DNA of 7,291 bases from Lentisphaeria bacterium (GTDB lineage: Bacteria > Verrucomicrobiota > Lentisphaeria > Oligosphaerales > Oligosphaeraceae), in contig JAEDMH010000116.1 of NCBI GenBank assembly GCA_016303095.1, positions 1-7,291 on the forward strand, given 5' to 3'. The position numbers were made by a program, and so were the translations under genes. The notes under the pieces were generated by a model. The model had not been told where the DNA came from and made no database searches. It saw only the letters and a program-made list of their open reading frames with translations. Below, one piece after another: positions 1 through 5,962 of this stretch; within the stretch, counting starts at the first letter, position 1; each line of letters starts with the position of its first letter.

Positions 1-60
1 GTGTCCGTGGGGGATTTCGTGGGTCGTTGTGTCAGGCAGGGTTTATAGTATTTCCTCTTT

Positions 61-88
61 CCGGCGGGGAGGCCGCGGGGCGTTTTTC
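61..88 (+). terminator. Possible GC-rich terminator or attenuator hairpin upstream of pheS
   Basis: GCGG (64-67) can pair with CCGC (73-76) across a GGAGG loop. A further two C-G pairs are possible after a one-base bulge, and a run of five T follows at 83-87. It could end transcription of a gene left of the window (rpmI-rplT often precede pheS) or act as an attenuator in the pheS leader. The stem is short, so confidence is limited. No Phe-rich leader peptide accompanies it. Confidence 0.35.
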
Positions 89-156
89 TCCGGAGTATCC
101 CTTTCTCTTTGGCCGACGCTGAAGATGGTTTGATTTTTCTTTGTTCACAGGGTGTT

Positions 157-160
157 AGGA
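157..160 (+). promoter_or_regulatory. Shine-Dalgarno site of pheS
   Basis: AGGA lies eight bases before the ATG at 169. It supports this start over the in-frame upstream TTG at 109, which has no purine-rich site before it and would add 20 residues unlike any PheS N-terminus I know. Confidence 0.5.
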
Positions 161-168
161 ATCTCGTT

Positions 169-1212
169 ATGACGGAATTGGAGAACAAGTTGCTGGCGGT
201 GCTGGCAGAGGTTCAGGATAGTCTGGCGAAGGCCAAGGATGGCGCGGCCGTGGAGGAGTTGCGGCTGAAGTATTTGAGCCGGAAGGGAATTCTTCCGGCG
301 ATGATGAGCGAATTGGGCAAGGTTCCGCCCCAGGAGAAGCCCCAGGTGGGCAAGACCCTCAACCAGGTGAAGAATGGGATCAACGAAGCCTTTTCCCAGG
401 CCCAGGAGCGTCTCTCCGCCCAGGCCGAGGAGGCCAATGCTCTGGATGTGACCCTGCCGGGGCGCCGTCGGGATCTAGGTCATCAGCATCCCATCACCCA
501 AGTGATGGAGGAGGCGGTGGCCATCTTCCGGCGCATGGGCTTTGTGGTGGCCGACGGGCCGGATCTGGAGGATGTTTGGCACAACTTCGATGCCCTGAAC
601 GCCCCCCAGGACCATCCCTCCCGGGCCGTCTCCGACACCTTCTATTTCGATCTGGAGCATCACGATTTCCTGGCGCCGGACACCATGATTCTTCGTACCC
701 AGACCTCCCCCGTCCAGATCCGGGCCATGCAGGCCCATCCCGCTCCTGTGCGCATTGTCTGCCCCGGCCGTTGCTATCGCCGGGACACCCCGGACGCCAC
801 CCATGGCATGAGCTTCCATCAGATTGAAGGATTGTATGTGGACAAGAAGGTTTCCCTGGCCGACCTGAAGGGGACTCTCTCCTACTACGCCAAGGAGATG
901 TTTGGCTCCTCCGTGAAAATCCGCTTCCGTCCCCATTTCTTCCCCTTCACTGAACCCAGCGTGGAATGGGATGCCTCCTGCATGATTTGCGGCGGCAAGG
1001 GATGCAAGGTGTGCAAGGGAACAGGATGGATCGAAATCTCCGGGGCCGGCATGGTGAATCCCAAGGTGCTGGAGAATGTGGGTTGGGATCCCCAGGAACT
1101 CTCCGGATACGCTTTCGGCATGGGCATTGAACGAATCGCCATGATTCGCTATGCCATCCATGACCTGCGGCTCCTCTACGAAAACGACCTCCGTTTCCTC
1201 CACCAGTTCTAA
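169..1212 (+). CDS. pheS: Phenylalanine--tRNA ligase alpha subunit
   Basis: Class II aminoacyl-tRNA synthetase alpha chain, 347 residues, the usual bacterial length. With PheT it forms the cytoplasmic alpha2-beta2 enzyme that charges tRNA-Phe. Residues 1-85 are charged and helical, the N-terminal coiled coil that binds tRNA. The catalytic core follows: RTQTSP at 176-181, the motif 2 region with CPGRCYRRD and then FHQIEG, the FPFTEPS segment, and motif 3 GMGIER at 317-322, with the family ending ENDLRFLHQF. A cysteine cluster C271-x2-C274-x4-C279-x2-C282 inside the core could bind zinc; similar insertions occur in a subset of bacterial PheS. The ATG at 169 is chosen because AGGA sits eight bases upstream and residue 1 then matches typical PheS starts; a TTG at 109 is in frame but unsupported. 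A terminator follows at once, and pheT is not the next gene, so the two subunits are probably encoded apart. Confidence 0.97.
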   Translation: MTELENKLLAVLAEVQDSLAKAKDGAAVEELRLKYLSRKGILPAMMSELGKVPPQEKPQVGKTLNQVKNGINEAFSQAQERLSAQAEEANALDVTLPGRRRDLGHQHPITQVMEEAVAIFRRMGFVVADGPDLEDVWHNFDALNAPQDHPSRAVSDTFYFDLEHHDFLAPDTMILRTQTSPVQIRAMQAHPAPVRIVCPGRCYRRDTPDATHGMSFHQIEGLYVDKKVSLADLKGTLSYYAKEMFGSSVKIRFRPHFFPFTEPSVEWDASCMICGGKGCKVCKGTGWIEISGAGMVNPKVLENVGWDPQELSGYAFGMGIERIAMIRYAIHDLRLLYENDLRFLHQF

Positions 1213-1230
1213 TCGCCTCCTCTCGCTTCC

Positions 1231-1266
1231 CCCCATCTCTTCGTTCAGGAGAGATGGGGTTTGTTT
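1231..1266 (+). terminator. Intrinsic terminator after pheS
   Basis: A perfect 10-bp stem (CCCCATCTCT at 1231-1240 with AGAGATGGGG at 1250-1259) has a nine-base loop and is followed by TTTGTTT at 1260-1266. It starts 18 bases after the pheS stop. This is the clearest rho-independent terminator in the window and separates pheS from the lactonase gene. Confidence 0.85.
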
Positions 1267-1283
1267 ATAACACCCTTGTAATA

Positions 1284-1289
1284 AAGGAG
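1284..1289 (+). promoter_or_regulatory. Strong Shine-Dalgarno site with an ambiguous target start
   Basis: AAGGAG is the best ribosome-binding sequence near the lactonase gene. It is 10 bases before an in-frame TTG (1300), two bases before an out-of-frame ATG (1292), and 40 bases before the ATG at 1330 that gives the cleanest signal peptide. The site may therefore serve the TTG start, which would add ten residues to the N-terminus. Confidence 0.5.
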
Positions 1290-1329
1290 TTATGTATATT
1301 TGTGCTGGGCGGCTCCCCGGATTCCCAAC

Positions 1330-2442
1330 ATGGGCAAGGCTTCTTCCTTCGTTTCTCTTTTTTTCCTGATGTCCTTTGCCGTTCTTCTGCCCGCCCAGGA
1401 AGCCTCTCTTGGCCATCGTTTCTATCTAGCCACCTGCGGCATGGGGGAGGGGTGCGGGATTTCCCTCATGGAGGCGGGCGGCGGCGCAGGGCTTCGCTCC
1501 CTCCAGTTCCTGCCCCTGGATTTTGCCAGCTACATGGCCTTTTCTCCCGATGGGAAGTATCTCTATGTTTCCTTGGAGCACCGGAAACGGGGGGGGCTTG
1601 CCTCCTTCCAAATCGGAGAAGACGGCTTCCTGACCCGACGCTCGGAACTCTTCACGCCCGGGTTGGATTTCTGCCATCTGGTGGCCGCCCCCGGGGAAAA
1701 GTATGTGTATGCCGCTAGCTACGGCAGCGGAAAGCTGGTGCAGTTCACCGTGGAGGACGGGGTGTTGACCGGCGCTCAGGTGGTTCTCTCCCATGAGCCG
1801 GGGGAGAAGGGAGAGGCTCCCCATCTCCATTATGCCACCCTCTCCCCCGATGGACGGGAACTATGTCTGGTGGACTTGGGGCTGGGGGTGTTGGAATCCA
1901 TTCCCCTGGAACAGGACGGCTCCCTCCGGCTGAAGGAACTCCGGCGCACCACAGTCTCCCCTCCCGGCTCCGGGCCTCGCCACCTGGTCTTCTCCCAAAA
2001 ACATCCTGTGGCCTATCTGGTCAACGAAATGGCCAACACCGTCATGACCTGGCGCTGCCACGAAGGAGACTTCACACTCCTTCAGTCCATTCCCATCGCC
2101 CCGGCAGAGCCCAGCGCAGTGGATTCCTATGCTGCCGCCATCCGCTTGAGCCCCCAGGAACGGTGGCTCCTCGTCTCCAACCGGGGACGGGATTCCCTGG
2201 CCGCTCTCCCCGTGGGCGAAGAAGGACTCCTGGAAGCCTCCGCCCTGCAACAGCATCCCGTGGACAAGTGGCCCCGGGACTTCGCCTTCCTGCCCGGAAA
2301 GGAACCTATGGTGGCTGTGGCCTGCGAACGAGGCGGCGCGATCCAACTCTTCTCCTGGGATCCCCGGGAAGGCCTCCCAACCGTGCCTGTCACGGAACAG
2401 AGGGGATTGGTGCGCCCTCTGGCCATCCTGCCCCTGCCTTGA
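1330..2442 (+). CDS. Exported lactonase-like beta-propeller (6-phosphogluconolactonase/CMLE family)
   Basis: 370 residues from ATG 1330. The N-terminus (MGKASS, then a hydrophobic stretch to about residue 20, then AQEAS) is a signal peptide, so the protein probably acts outside the cytoplasm. The rest reads as the seven-bladed propeller of the lactonase family (Pgl/YbhE, carboxy-muconate lactonizing enzyme): PHLH at 164-167, SPDGRE, SGPRHLVF at 214-221, VNE at 231-233, and SNRGRDS at 283-289. H165 or H167, R217, E233 and R285 line up with the His/Arg/Glu/Arg set I recall as the active site of Neurospora CMLE, with identical Arg-to-Glu spacing of 16. Cytoplasmic Pgl hydrolyses 6-phosphogluconolactone; the export signal makes that substrate unlikely, and a role on another sugar lactone or as a binding propeller is inference. 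Start: the TTG at 1300 is in frame and better spaced from AAGGAG, giving 380 residues with the signal still present. It stands alone between a terminator and an independent promoter. Confidence 0.85.
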   Translation: MGKASSFVSLFFLMSFAVLLPAQEASLGHRFYLATCGMGEGCGISLMEAGGGAGLRSLQFLPLDFASYMAFSPDGKYLYVSLEHRKRGGLASFQIGEDGFLTRRSELFTPGLDFCHLVAAPGEKYVYAASYGSGKLVQFTVEDGVLTGAQVVLSHEPGEKGEAPHLHYATLSPDGRELCLVDLGLGVLESIPLEQDGSLRLKELRRTTVSPPGSGPRHLVFSQKHPVAYLVNEMANTVMTWRCHEGDFTLLQSIPIAPAEPSAVDSYAAAIRLSPQERWLLVSNRGRDSLAALPVGEEGLLEASALQQHPVDKWPRDFAFLPGKEPMVAVACERGGAIQLFSWDPREGLPTVPVTEQRGLVRPLAILPLP

Positions 2443-2468
2443 AAAGAAACATGCCGCCGCCGTCGTCC

Positions 2469-2490
2469 GTCCCTTTTGAGGAGAAGGGGC
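2469..2490 (+). terminator. Hairpin downstream of the lactonase gene, weak terminator candidate
   Basis: Nine base pairs, two of them G-U, form between 2469-2477 and 2482-2490 around a GAGG loop, 26 bases after the stop codon. No T run follows, so it may only protect the 3' end of the transcript. Confidence 0.3.
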
Positions 2491-2526
2491 AACGTCCCTG
2501 TGGCTGTCTTGTAGGGGGGGATGTCC

Positions 2527-2556
2527 TTGCAAACCTTGCCCTGTCCGCTATATTAT
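2527..2556 (+). promoter_or_regulatory. Sigma-70-type promoter for the small basic protein gene
   Basis: TTGCAA at 2527-2532 is 16 bases from TATATT at 2549-2554, or 18 bases from TATTAT at 2551-2556. Both halves are close to the consensus and stand out in GC-rich DNA. Initiation near 2562 would leave a leader of about 95 bases before the ATG at 2658. Confidence 0.6.
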
Positions 2557-2657
2557 GTCACTTTTCTCAAGCGAGTTTCCTTGGGGCAATCCTGGAGGCT
2601 CTGCGTGATCCTTTTCCTATCCGATTCTGAATTCCACACTTTTGGAGATTTCCCCTT

Positions 2658-2876
2658 ATGGCAACGAGTACTTTCCGGAATAAGAACGAGGTTCGCCCCC
2701 GCAAGACTGGCGTGGAGAAGCGCCGTCGTTGTCTGGTGCAGCGTCGCCGTCTGGTGGCCCTGGGCATGAGCCAGGAGGTGGTGGACAAGCTTCCCGTGGA
2801 TGAACTCCGCGCTCTCCTCAAGGAACCCAAGAAGGTTGTCGCCATGGTGGCCAAGGCTGCGGAAAAGAACGCATAG
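2658..2876 (+). CDS. Small, highly basic protein of unknown function
   Basis: 72 residues. The first 31 hold 12 Lys/Arg against two acidic residues, including the clusters EKRRR (20-24) and QRRR (28-31). The second half looks like two amphipathic helices (SQEVVDKLPVDELRALLKEP, then KKVVAMVAKAAEKNA). A basic tail plus helical half is typical of ribosomal or other RNA-bound small proteins, but it does not match S20, S21, L34 or L35 as I know them. I have the impression of similar short proteins in Verrucomicrobia-type genomes but cannot name a family. GGAG at 2644-2647 lies ten bases before the ATG. It has its own good promoter and a strong inverted repeat behind it, so it is a single-gene unit and probably well expressed. 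No membrane segment or signal peptide is visible. Codon use is like its neighbours. Confidence 0.8.
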   Translation: MATSTFRNKNEVRPRKTGVEKRRRCLVQRRRLVALGMSQEVVDKLPVDELRALLKEPKKVVAMVAKAAEKNA

Positions 2877-2914
2877 CCGACCATAGCCAGGGAAAGACGA
2901 GAGACGGGGCGCAG

Positions 2915-2945
2915 AGGCAAAGGAGAGGAGTTCTCTCCTTTGCCT
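2915..2945 (+). terminator. Strong inverted repeat after the small basic protein gene
   Basis: Thirteen perfect base pairs (2915-2927 with 2933-2945) close a five-base loop, 38 bases after the stop codon. It is the longest perfect stem in the window. No T run follows (GTCAGAAGG), so it may be a non-canonical terminator or a 3'-end stabiliser. Confidence 0.55.
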
Positions 2946-2991
2946 GTCAGAAGGACATAGCGTTTCCCGTTTTCGAGTCGACGTTCAGGGA

Positions 2992-3033
2992 CACCGGGCG
3001 CAGGAGTAGCGCTGGGTGCCCCTTTTTGCTTTT
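2992..3033 (+). terminator. Second terminator-like hairpin with a T-rich tail, upstream of nrdR
   Basis: CACC (2992-2995) pairs with GGTG (3015-3018) and GCGC (2998-3001) with GCGC (3009-3012), with two-by-two mismatches between the stems and a seven-base loop. The tail is CCCCTTTTTGCTTTT. It may back up the preceding hairpin or act as an attenuator if nrdR is transcribed from further upstream. Confidence 0.4.
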
Positions 3034-3041
3034 CCCTCCCG

Positions 3042-3079
3042 TCTGGGGGGCTGCCTCTTGCTGGAGGGCATCCCCCAGA
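3042..3079 (+). promoter_or_regulatory. Stem-loop in the nrdR 5' untranslated region
   Basis: TCTGGGGG (3042-3049) is perfectly complementary to CCCCCAGA (3072-3079). The 22-base loop can form a further small GCC-TC/GA-GGGC stem. It ends 16 bases before the nrdR ATG, which has no Shine-Dalgarno site. No T run follows, so it is not a terminator; a role in translation control or mRNA stability is inference. Confidence 0.45.
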
Positions 3080-3095
3080 AAAACTCTCCCTTCCT

Positions 3096-3584
3096 ATGTT
3101 GTGTCCCAAGTGTCACTCCCTGGAGGACAAGGTCATCGACTCCCGTGTCATGAACAACGGGGAGACCATCCGCCGGCGTCGCCAGTGCCTGAACTGCAAT
3201 TATCGTTTCTCCACCCATGAGTCCATCATTCCCGTGAACATCACCACGGTGTTGAAGCGGGATGGGCGGCGGGAGGAGTTCTCCCCCGAAAAACTCCGGG
3301 AGGGGATTCGCATGGCCTGCTGGAAGCGGAATATCAGCACGGAGGTGCTGGACGGGCTGGTGGGGGACATCACCATTCGCCTGACTCTCTTGCCCCAGGA
3401 CGAAATTCCCTCCAGCACCATTGGGGAGATGGTGATGGAGGCTCTGAAGAAGGTGGACGAGGTGGCCTATGTGCGGTATGCCTCGGTGTACCGGAAGTTT
3501 CAGGACACCCGCGCTTTTGTGAAAGAGATCAAAGAGATGAATCGTCCTGCCTCTCCTTCGGTCAAACCTGGAGAGGAAAAGTGA
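3096..3584 (+). CDS. nrdR: Transcriptional repressor NrdR of ribonucleotide reductase genes
   Basis: 162 residues, typical NrdR size. NrdR binds pairs of NrdR boxes in front of nrd genes and represses them according to the ATP/dATP state of its ATP-cone. The N-terminal zinc ribbon uses C3, C6, C31 and C34, with the family signature VIDSR (13-17) and ETIRRRRQC (23-31). The ATP-cone spans about 50-140, starting TTVLKRDGRREEF with the nucleotide-contacting KRDG at 54-57, and ending AYVRYASVYRKF. The tail after 148 is short and variable. The ATG at 3096 is fixed by the MLCPKC zinc-knuckle start, although no ribosome-binding sequence precedes it. It is the first gene of a compact operon: its stop overlaps the GTG of the next gene in a GTGA. 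I saw no NrdR box in its own leader, so autoregulation is not supported. No nrd structural gene lies in the window. Confidence 0.97.
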   Translation: MLCPKCHSLEDKVIDSRVMNNGETIRRRRQCLNCNYRFSTHESIIPVNITTVLKRDGRREEFSPEKLREGIRMACWKRNISTEVLDGLVGDITIRLTLLPQDEIPSSTIGEMVMEALKKVDEVAYVRYASVYRKFQDTRAFVKEIKEMNRPASPSVKPGEEK

Positions 3585-4561
3585 ATTTTTCCGCCTTGGG
3601 GAGCGTGCTGGTTCTGGAGCCTTCCAGCGGTGCCATGGTTCCCTTGGATCTGGATTTGCTGCGGGAGGAGTTGCGGGAGTCCTTTCGCCAATGTGGCTTC
3701 CAGGAGGAGTGGATGGGGGACAGCCTTCTGGGCGTCCTCCGGGAGAAGGTAAGGGAGAACCGGGAGGACGGGTTGGAGATGACCCGTCAGGATGTGGAGG
3801 AGTCCCTCCTAGGGGCCTTGGACGCCACGGGATTTTCTGATGTGGCGGAGGCCTATCGGGGGAGGCATCCCCGCCTTCCCGGGGAGTTTTCCCGTTGTCT
3901 TCGGGAGTGGACGGCTGAGAGTCTGGCCGCCTTTCTGGGGCGTTGTCCGGATGTGCCTTCCGGGATGTTGCCGGAGATCCTTCGTCAGTTGCCGGAGCGT
4001 TTGGCGGGGGCGGGCTATCCCCGGGTCAGCGAGGCCTTGATCCTGGAGTATGCCCGGCATTTAGTGCACGGATTGCGGGCACAGTCCGGGGAGCCCTTTC
4101 CCGAGTTGACCCTGTGTTCCCGGGTGCGCTACATTGCGGCGGACCAGTGGAACCTCCCCTTGACGGATGCCTGCCTCGCCCTGCAGGAGCGCCGCGTGAT
4201 CTGGCTACAGCCCGTCTCCGACATCCTTCCCGTGGTGGTGGTGCAATGCCGTCTGGCCCGCCTCCTGGATTTCTCCGAACCTCCCCTGGATGAGGCCTCT
4301 TTCCAGACCCGGGTTTCCCGCCTTTCGCCCCTTCTTCTGGAGTGTCTCGTGCTGATGCAGGGGCAGGTGCAGCGTCAATGGCCGGAAGTGGCCGGCGCGG
4401 TCCGGGGCGTGGTGCGCTTCGTGGATTTTTCGGCGCTGCCCCCCCTGCTGTGCGCTTCCCGTCGCAGGAAGGAGCGTCGGGAGCTTAGCCTGCGTTTGGA
4501 GGAGGCCCTCCGGACCCCGTTTTCTGCTTCTCCCTTGCCTGTTCTGGTGCGATTCCGTTAA
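3581..4561 (+). CDS. Unknown protein with an N-terminal ATP-cone-like domain, coupled to nrdR
   Basis: 326 residues, starting at a GTG that overlaps the nrdR stop by four bases, so translation is probably coupled. I do not recognise the full-length protein. Residues 8-95 follow the ATP-cone plan seen in NrdR: a short strand pair (SVLVLEPSSGAMVPLD), then LLREELRESFRQC matching NrdR's KLREGIRMAC, a helix, a region ending DVEESLLGALDATGFSDVAEAYR that matches the GEMVMEAL...VAYVRYASVYR segment. The KRDG segment that touches nucleotide in NrdR is replaced by EPSSG (13-17), so nucleotide binding may be lost or altered. Residues 107-160 (ending LAGAGYPRVSEALILEYARH) vaguely repeat the last helices of the domain. 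The C-terminal part, 174-326, has mixed helix and strand (PVVVVQC, GVVRFVDF) and no motif I know. There is no zinc ribbon, signal peptide or membrane segment. The ATP-cone assignment rests on reading by eye. Confidence 0.7.
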   Translation: MNFSALGSVLVLEPSSGAMVPLDLDLLREELRESFRQCGFQEEWMGDSLLGVLREKVRENREDGLEMTRQDVEESLLGALDATGFSDVAEAYRGRHPRLPGEFSRCLREWTAESLAAFLGRCPDVPSGMLPEILRQLPERLAGAGYPRVSEALILEYARHLVHGLRAQSGEPFPELTLCSRVRYIAADQWNLPLTDACLALQERRVIWLQPVSDILPVVVVQCRLARLLDFSEPPLDEASFQTRVSRLSPLLLECLVLMQGQVQRQWPEVAGAVRGVVRFVDFSALPPLLCASRRRKERRELSLRLEEALRTPFSASPLPVLVRFR

Positions 4562-4568
4562 GATTCCT

Positions 4569-5960
4569 ATGAAATCCCAATATGACATTGTTGTGGCCGG
4601 TGGTGGCTTAGGTGGGTTGACGGCCGCCAATCGTTTGGCCTGCGCCGGATACAAGGTGCTTTTGGCGGAGCAGCACATCCAGCTGGGGGGGCTGGCCACG
4701 GCCTTTCGCCGCCGGAACCACATCTTCGACGTGGCCCTCCATGGCTTCCCCGACGGCATGCGCCGGAGTTTCCGCCGGTATTGGGGCAAAGCCTTCTCCG
4801 ACCGGGTGATCCAGGTGAAGTCCATCCGCTTCCACAATCCTCAGTACCGCCTGGAATCCACCTTCGACACGGCGGATTTCTCCCGGAAGATGGTGGAGCA
4901 TTTCCGCGTTCCCCCGGAAAAAGTGAACGGGTTCTTCGCCCGGGTGGCCTCCATGAACTACACGGACGATCAGTCCATGACCACCCGGGAACTCTTCCAG
5001 GAATATTTCCCGGGGCGCACCGACGTGTGGCGCTTTCTCATGGAACCGATCTCCTATGCCAATGGCTCCACCCTGGAGGAACCCGCCATCTCCTACGGCA
5101 TTGTGTTCGGCAATTTCATGAGCCAGGGGGTCTACACCTTCCTGGGGGGAACGGATCAGATGCTGGAGATGATGACAAAGGAGCTGGTGCAAAACGGGGT
5201 GGATATTCAGCTGGGATGCCGGGTGGAACAGGCGCTCCTCAAGGAGGGACGGGTGGAGGGCGCACGGATTGACGGACGGAATGTGGCCTGCCATGCCCTG
5301 GTCTCCAACGGCTCTCTCTTCCGCACGGCCTGGGAACTGGGGGGACGGGAAAACCTGAGTCCCGCCTTCCAGGAAGGTCTGGAAAAGGTCCGCCCCTCCA
5401 CTTCCTCCTGTCAGGTCTATCTCGGCATCAAGCCAGGGGAAAAACTCCCCTTCATTGGGGATTTGGTCTTTCATTCCACCGCTCCGGAATACGATGCGGA
5501 GGCTCTCTGCGCCCCCGCTCCCACCAGCCGAACCTTCTCCGTCTACTATCCGGAACTGCGCCCCGGAAGTCAGGAATATTCTCTGGTGGCCTCCATGAAT
5601 GCCCGATATCAGGATTGGAGCAATCTGACGCCAGAGGAATACCGTCGCCGGAAGGAGTTGCTGGTGGAGGACGCCCTGAGCACGGTGGAGGAGTATGTGC
5701 CCAAGATCCGCTCCCTGGTGGAGTATGCCTGCGCGGCCACGCCCCTCACTTTCCAACGATACACGGGACATTGGCGGGGAGCGACCTTCGGGACGAAATT
5801 CGAGGGGCTGAAGTTCTCCCAGGAACTGCCCCGGGAAATCCCCGGGCTCTTCCACACCGGCTCTGTGGGAATCATTATGTCCGGCTGGCTGGGCGCCATG
5901 AATTACGGCGTCATCGTGGCCAATGAGGTGGATAAATATCTGACGGAGCAGGAGGCGTGA
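4569..5960 (+). CDS. FAD-dependent oxidoreductase of the phytoene desaturase/carotenoid isomerase-like family
   Basis: 463 residues, starting seven bases after the previous stop. The N-terminus is a classic dinucleotide-binding fold: YDIVVAGGGLGGLTAA (5-20) with GGGLGG at 11-16, E34 at the end of strand 2 to hold the ribose, and the LGG of the following loop at 39-41. The C-terminus, GLFHTGSVGIIMSGWLGAMNYG (426-447), is the second FAD contact with its closing helix, as in CrtI, CrtISO and retinol saturase-like enzymes. FLGGTDQMLEMMTKELVQNGVDIQL resembles the GG(x)2 L(x)n G segment of that family. These enzymes desaturate, saturate or isomerise long polyenes, but the superfamily is broad and no carotenoid gene is nearby, so the substrate is open. 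No signal peptide is seen. Only a weak ribosome-binding sequence precedes the ATG, fitting translation coupled to the upstream genes. A 415-residue antisense frame inside it is a shadow. Confidence 0.88.
   Translation: MKSQYDIVVAGGGLGGLTAANRLACAGYKVLLAEQHIQLGGLATAFRRRNHIFDVALHGFPDGMRRSFRRYWGKAFSDRVIQVKSIRFHNPQYRLESTFDTADFSRKMVEHFRVPPEKVNGFFARVASMNYTDDQSMTTRELFQEYFPGRTDVWRFLMEPISYANGSTLEEPAISYGIVFGNFMSQGVYTFLGGTDQMLEMMTKELVQNGVDIQLGCRVEQALLKEGRVEGARIDGRNVACHALVSNGSLFRTAWELGGRENLSPAFQEGLEKVRPSTSSCQVYLGIKPGEKLPFIGDLVFHSTAPEYDAEALCAPAPTSRTFSVYYPELRPGSQEYSLVASMNARYQDWSNLTPEEYRRRKELLVEDALSTVEEYVPKIRSLVEYACAATPLTFQRYTGHWRGATFGTKFEGLKFSQELPREIPGLFHTGSVGIIMSGWLGAMNYGVIVANEVDKYLTEQEA
5950..5955 (+). 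promoter_or_regulatory. Shine-Dalgarno site that sets the start at 5963
   Basis: AGGAGG lies seven bases before the ATG at 5963, inside the last codons of the FAD oxidoreductase gene. It is only one base from the in-frame GTG at 5957, which is too close, so 5963 is the better start. Confidence 0.8.
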
Positions 5961-5962
5961 GC

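Noticed and set aside
109..168. N-terminal extension of PheS from TTG 109
   Set aside because: No ribosome-binding sequence precedes it and the added 20 residues do not resemble a PheS N-terminus, whereas ATG 169 fits on both counts.
125..172. Possible pheM-like leader peptide with Phe codons (TTT TTC TTT at 134-142) before pheS
   Set aside because: A TGA at 131-133 lies directly upstream in that frame and no start codon precedes the Phe codons, so they are not translated as a leader.
475..1416. 313-residue open frame on the minus strand opposite pheS
   Set aside because: It is fully opposite a certain gene, has no recognisable motif, and its Gly/His-rich composition is what GC-rich antisense frames give.
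2521..2769. Plus-strand 82-residue frame overlapping the start of the small basic protein gene
   Set aside because: It begins upstream of the likely transcription start, overlaps a better-supported gene in another frame and has no ribosome-binding site.
4608..5855. 415-residue open frame on the minus strand opposite the FAD oxidoreductase gene
   Set aside because: Its length follows from the high-GC codon pattern of the sense gene. The sense frame has clear FAD-binding motifs; the antisense protein has none.
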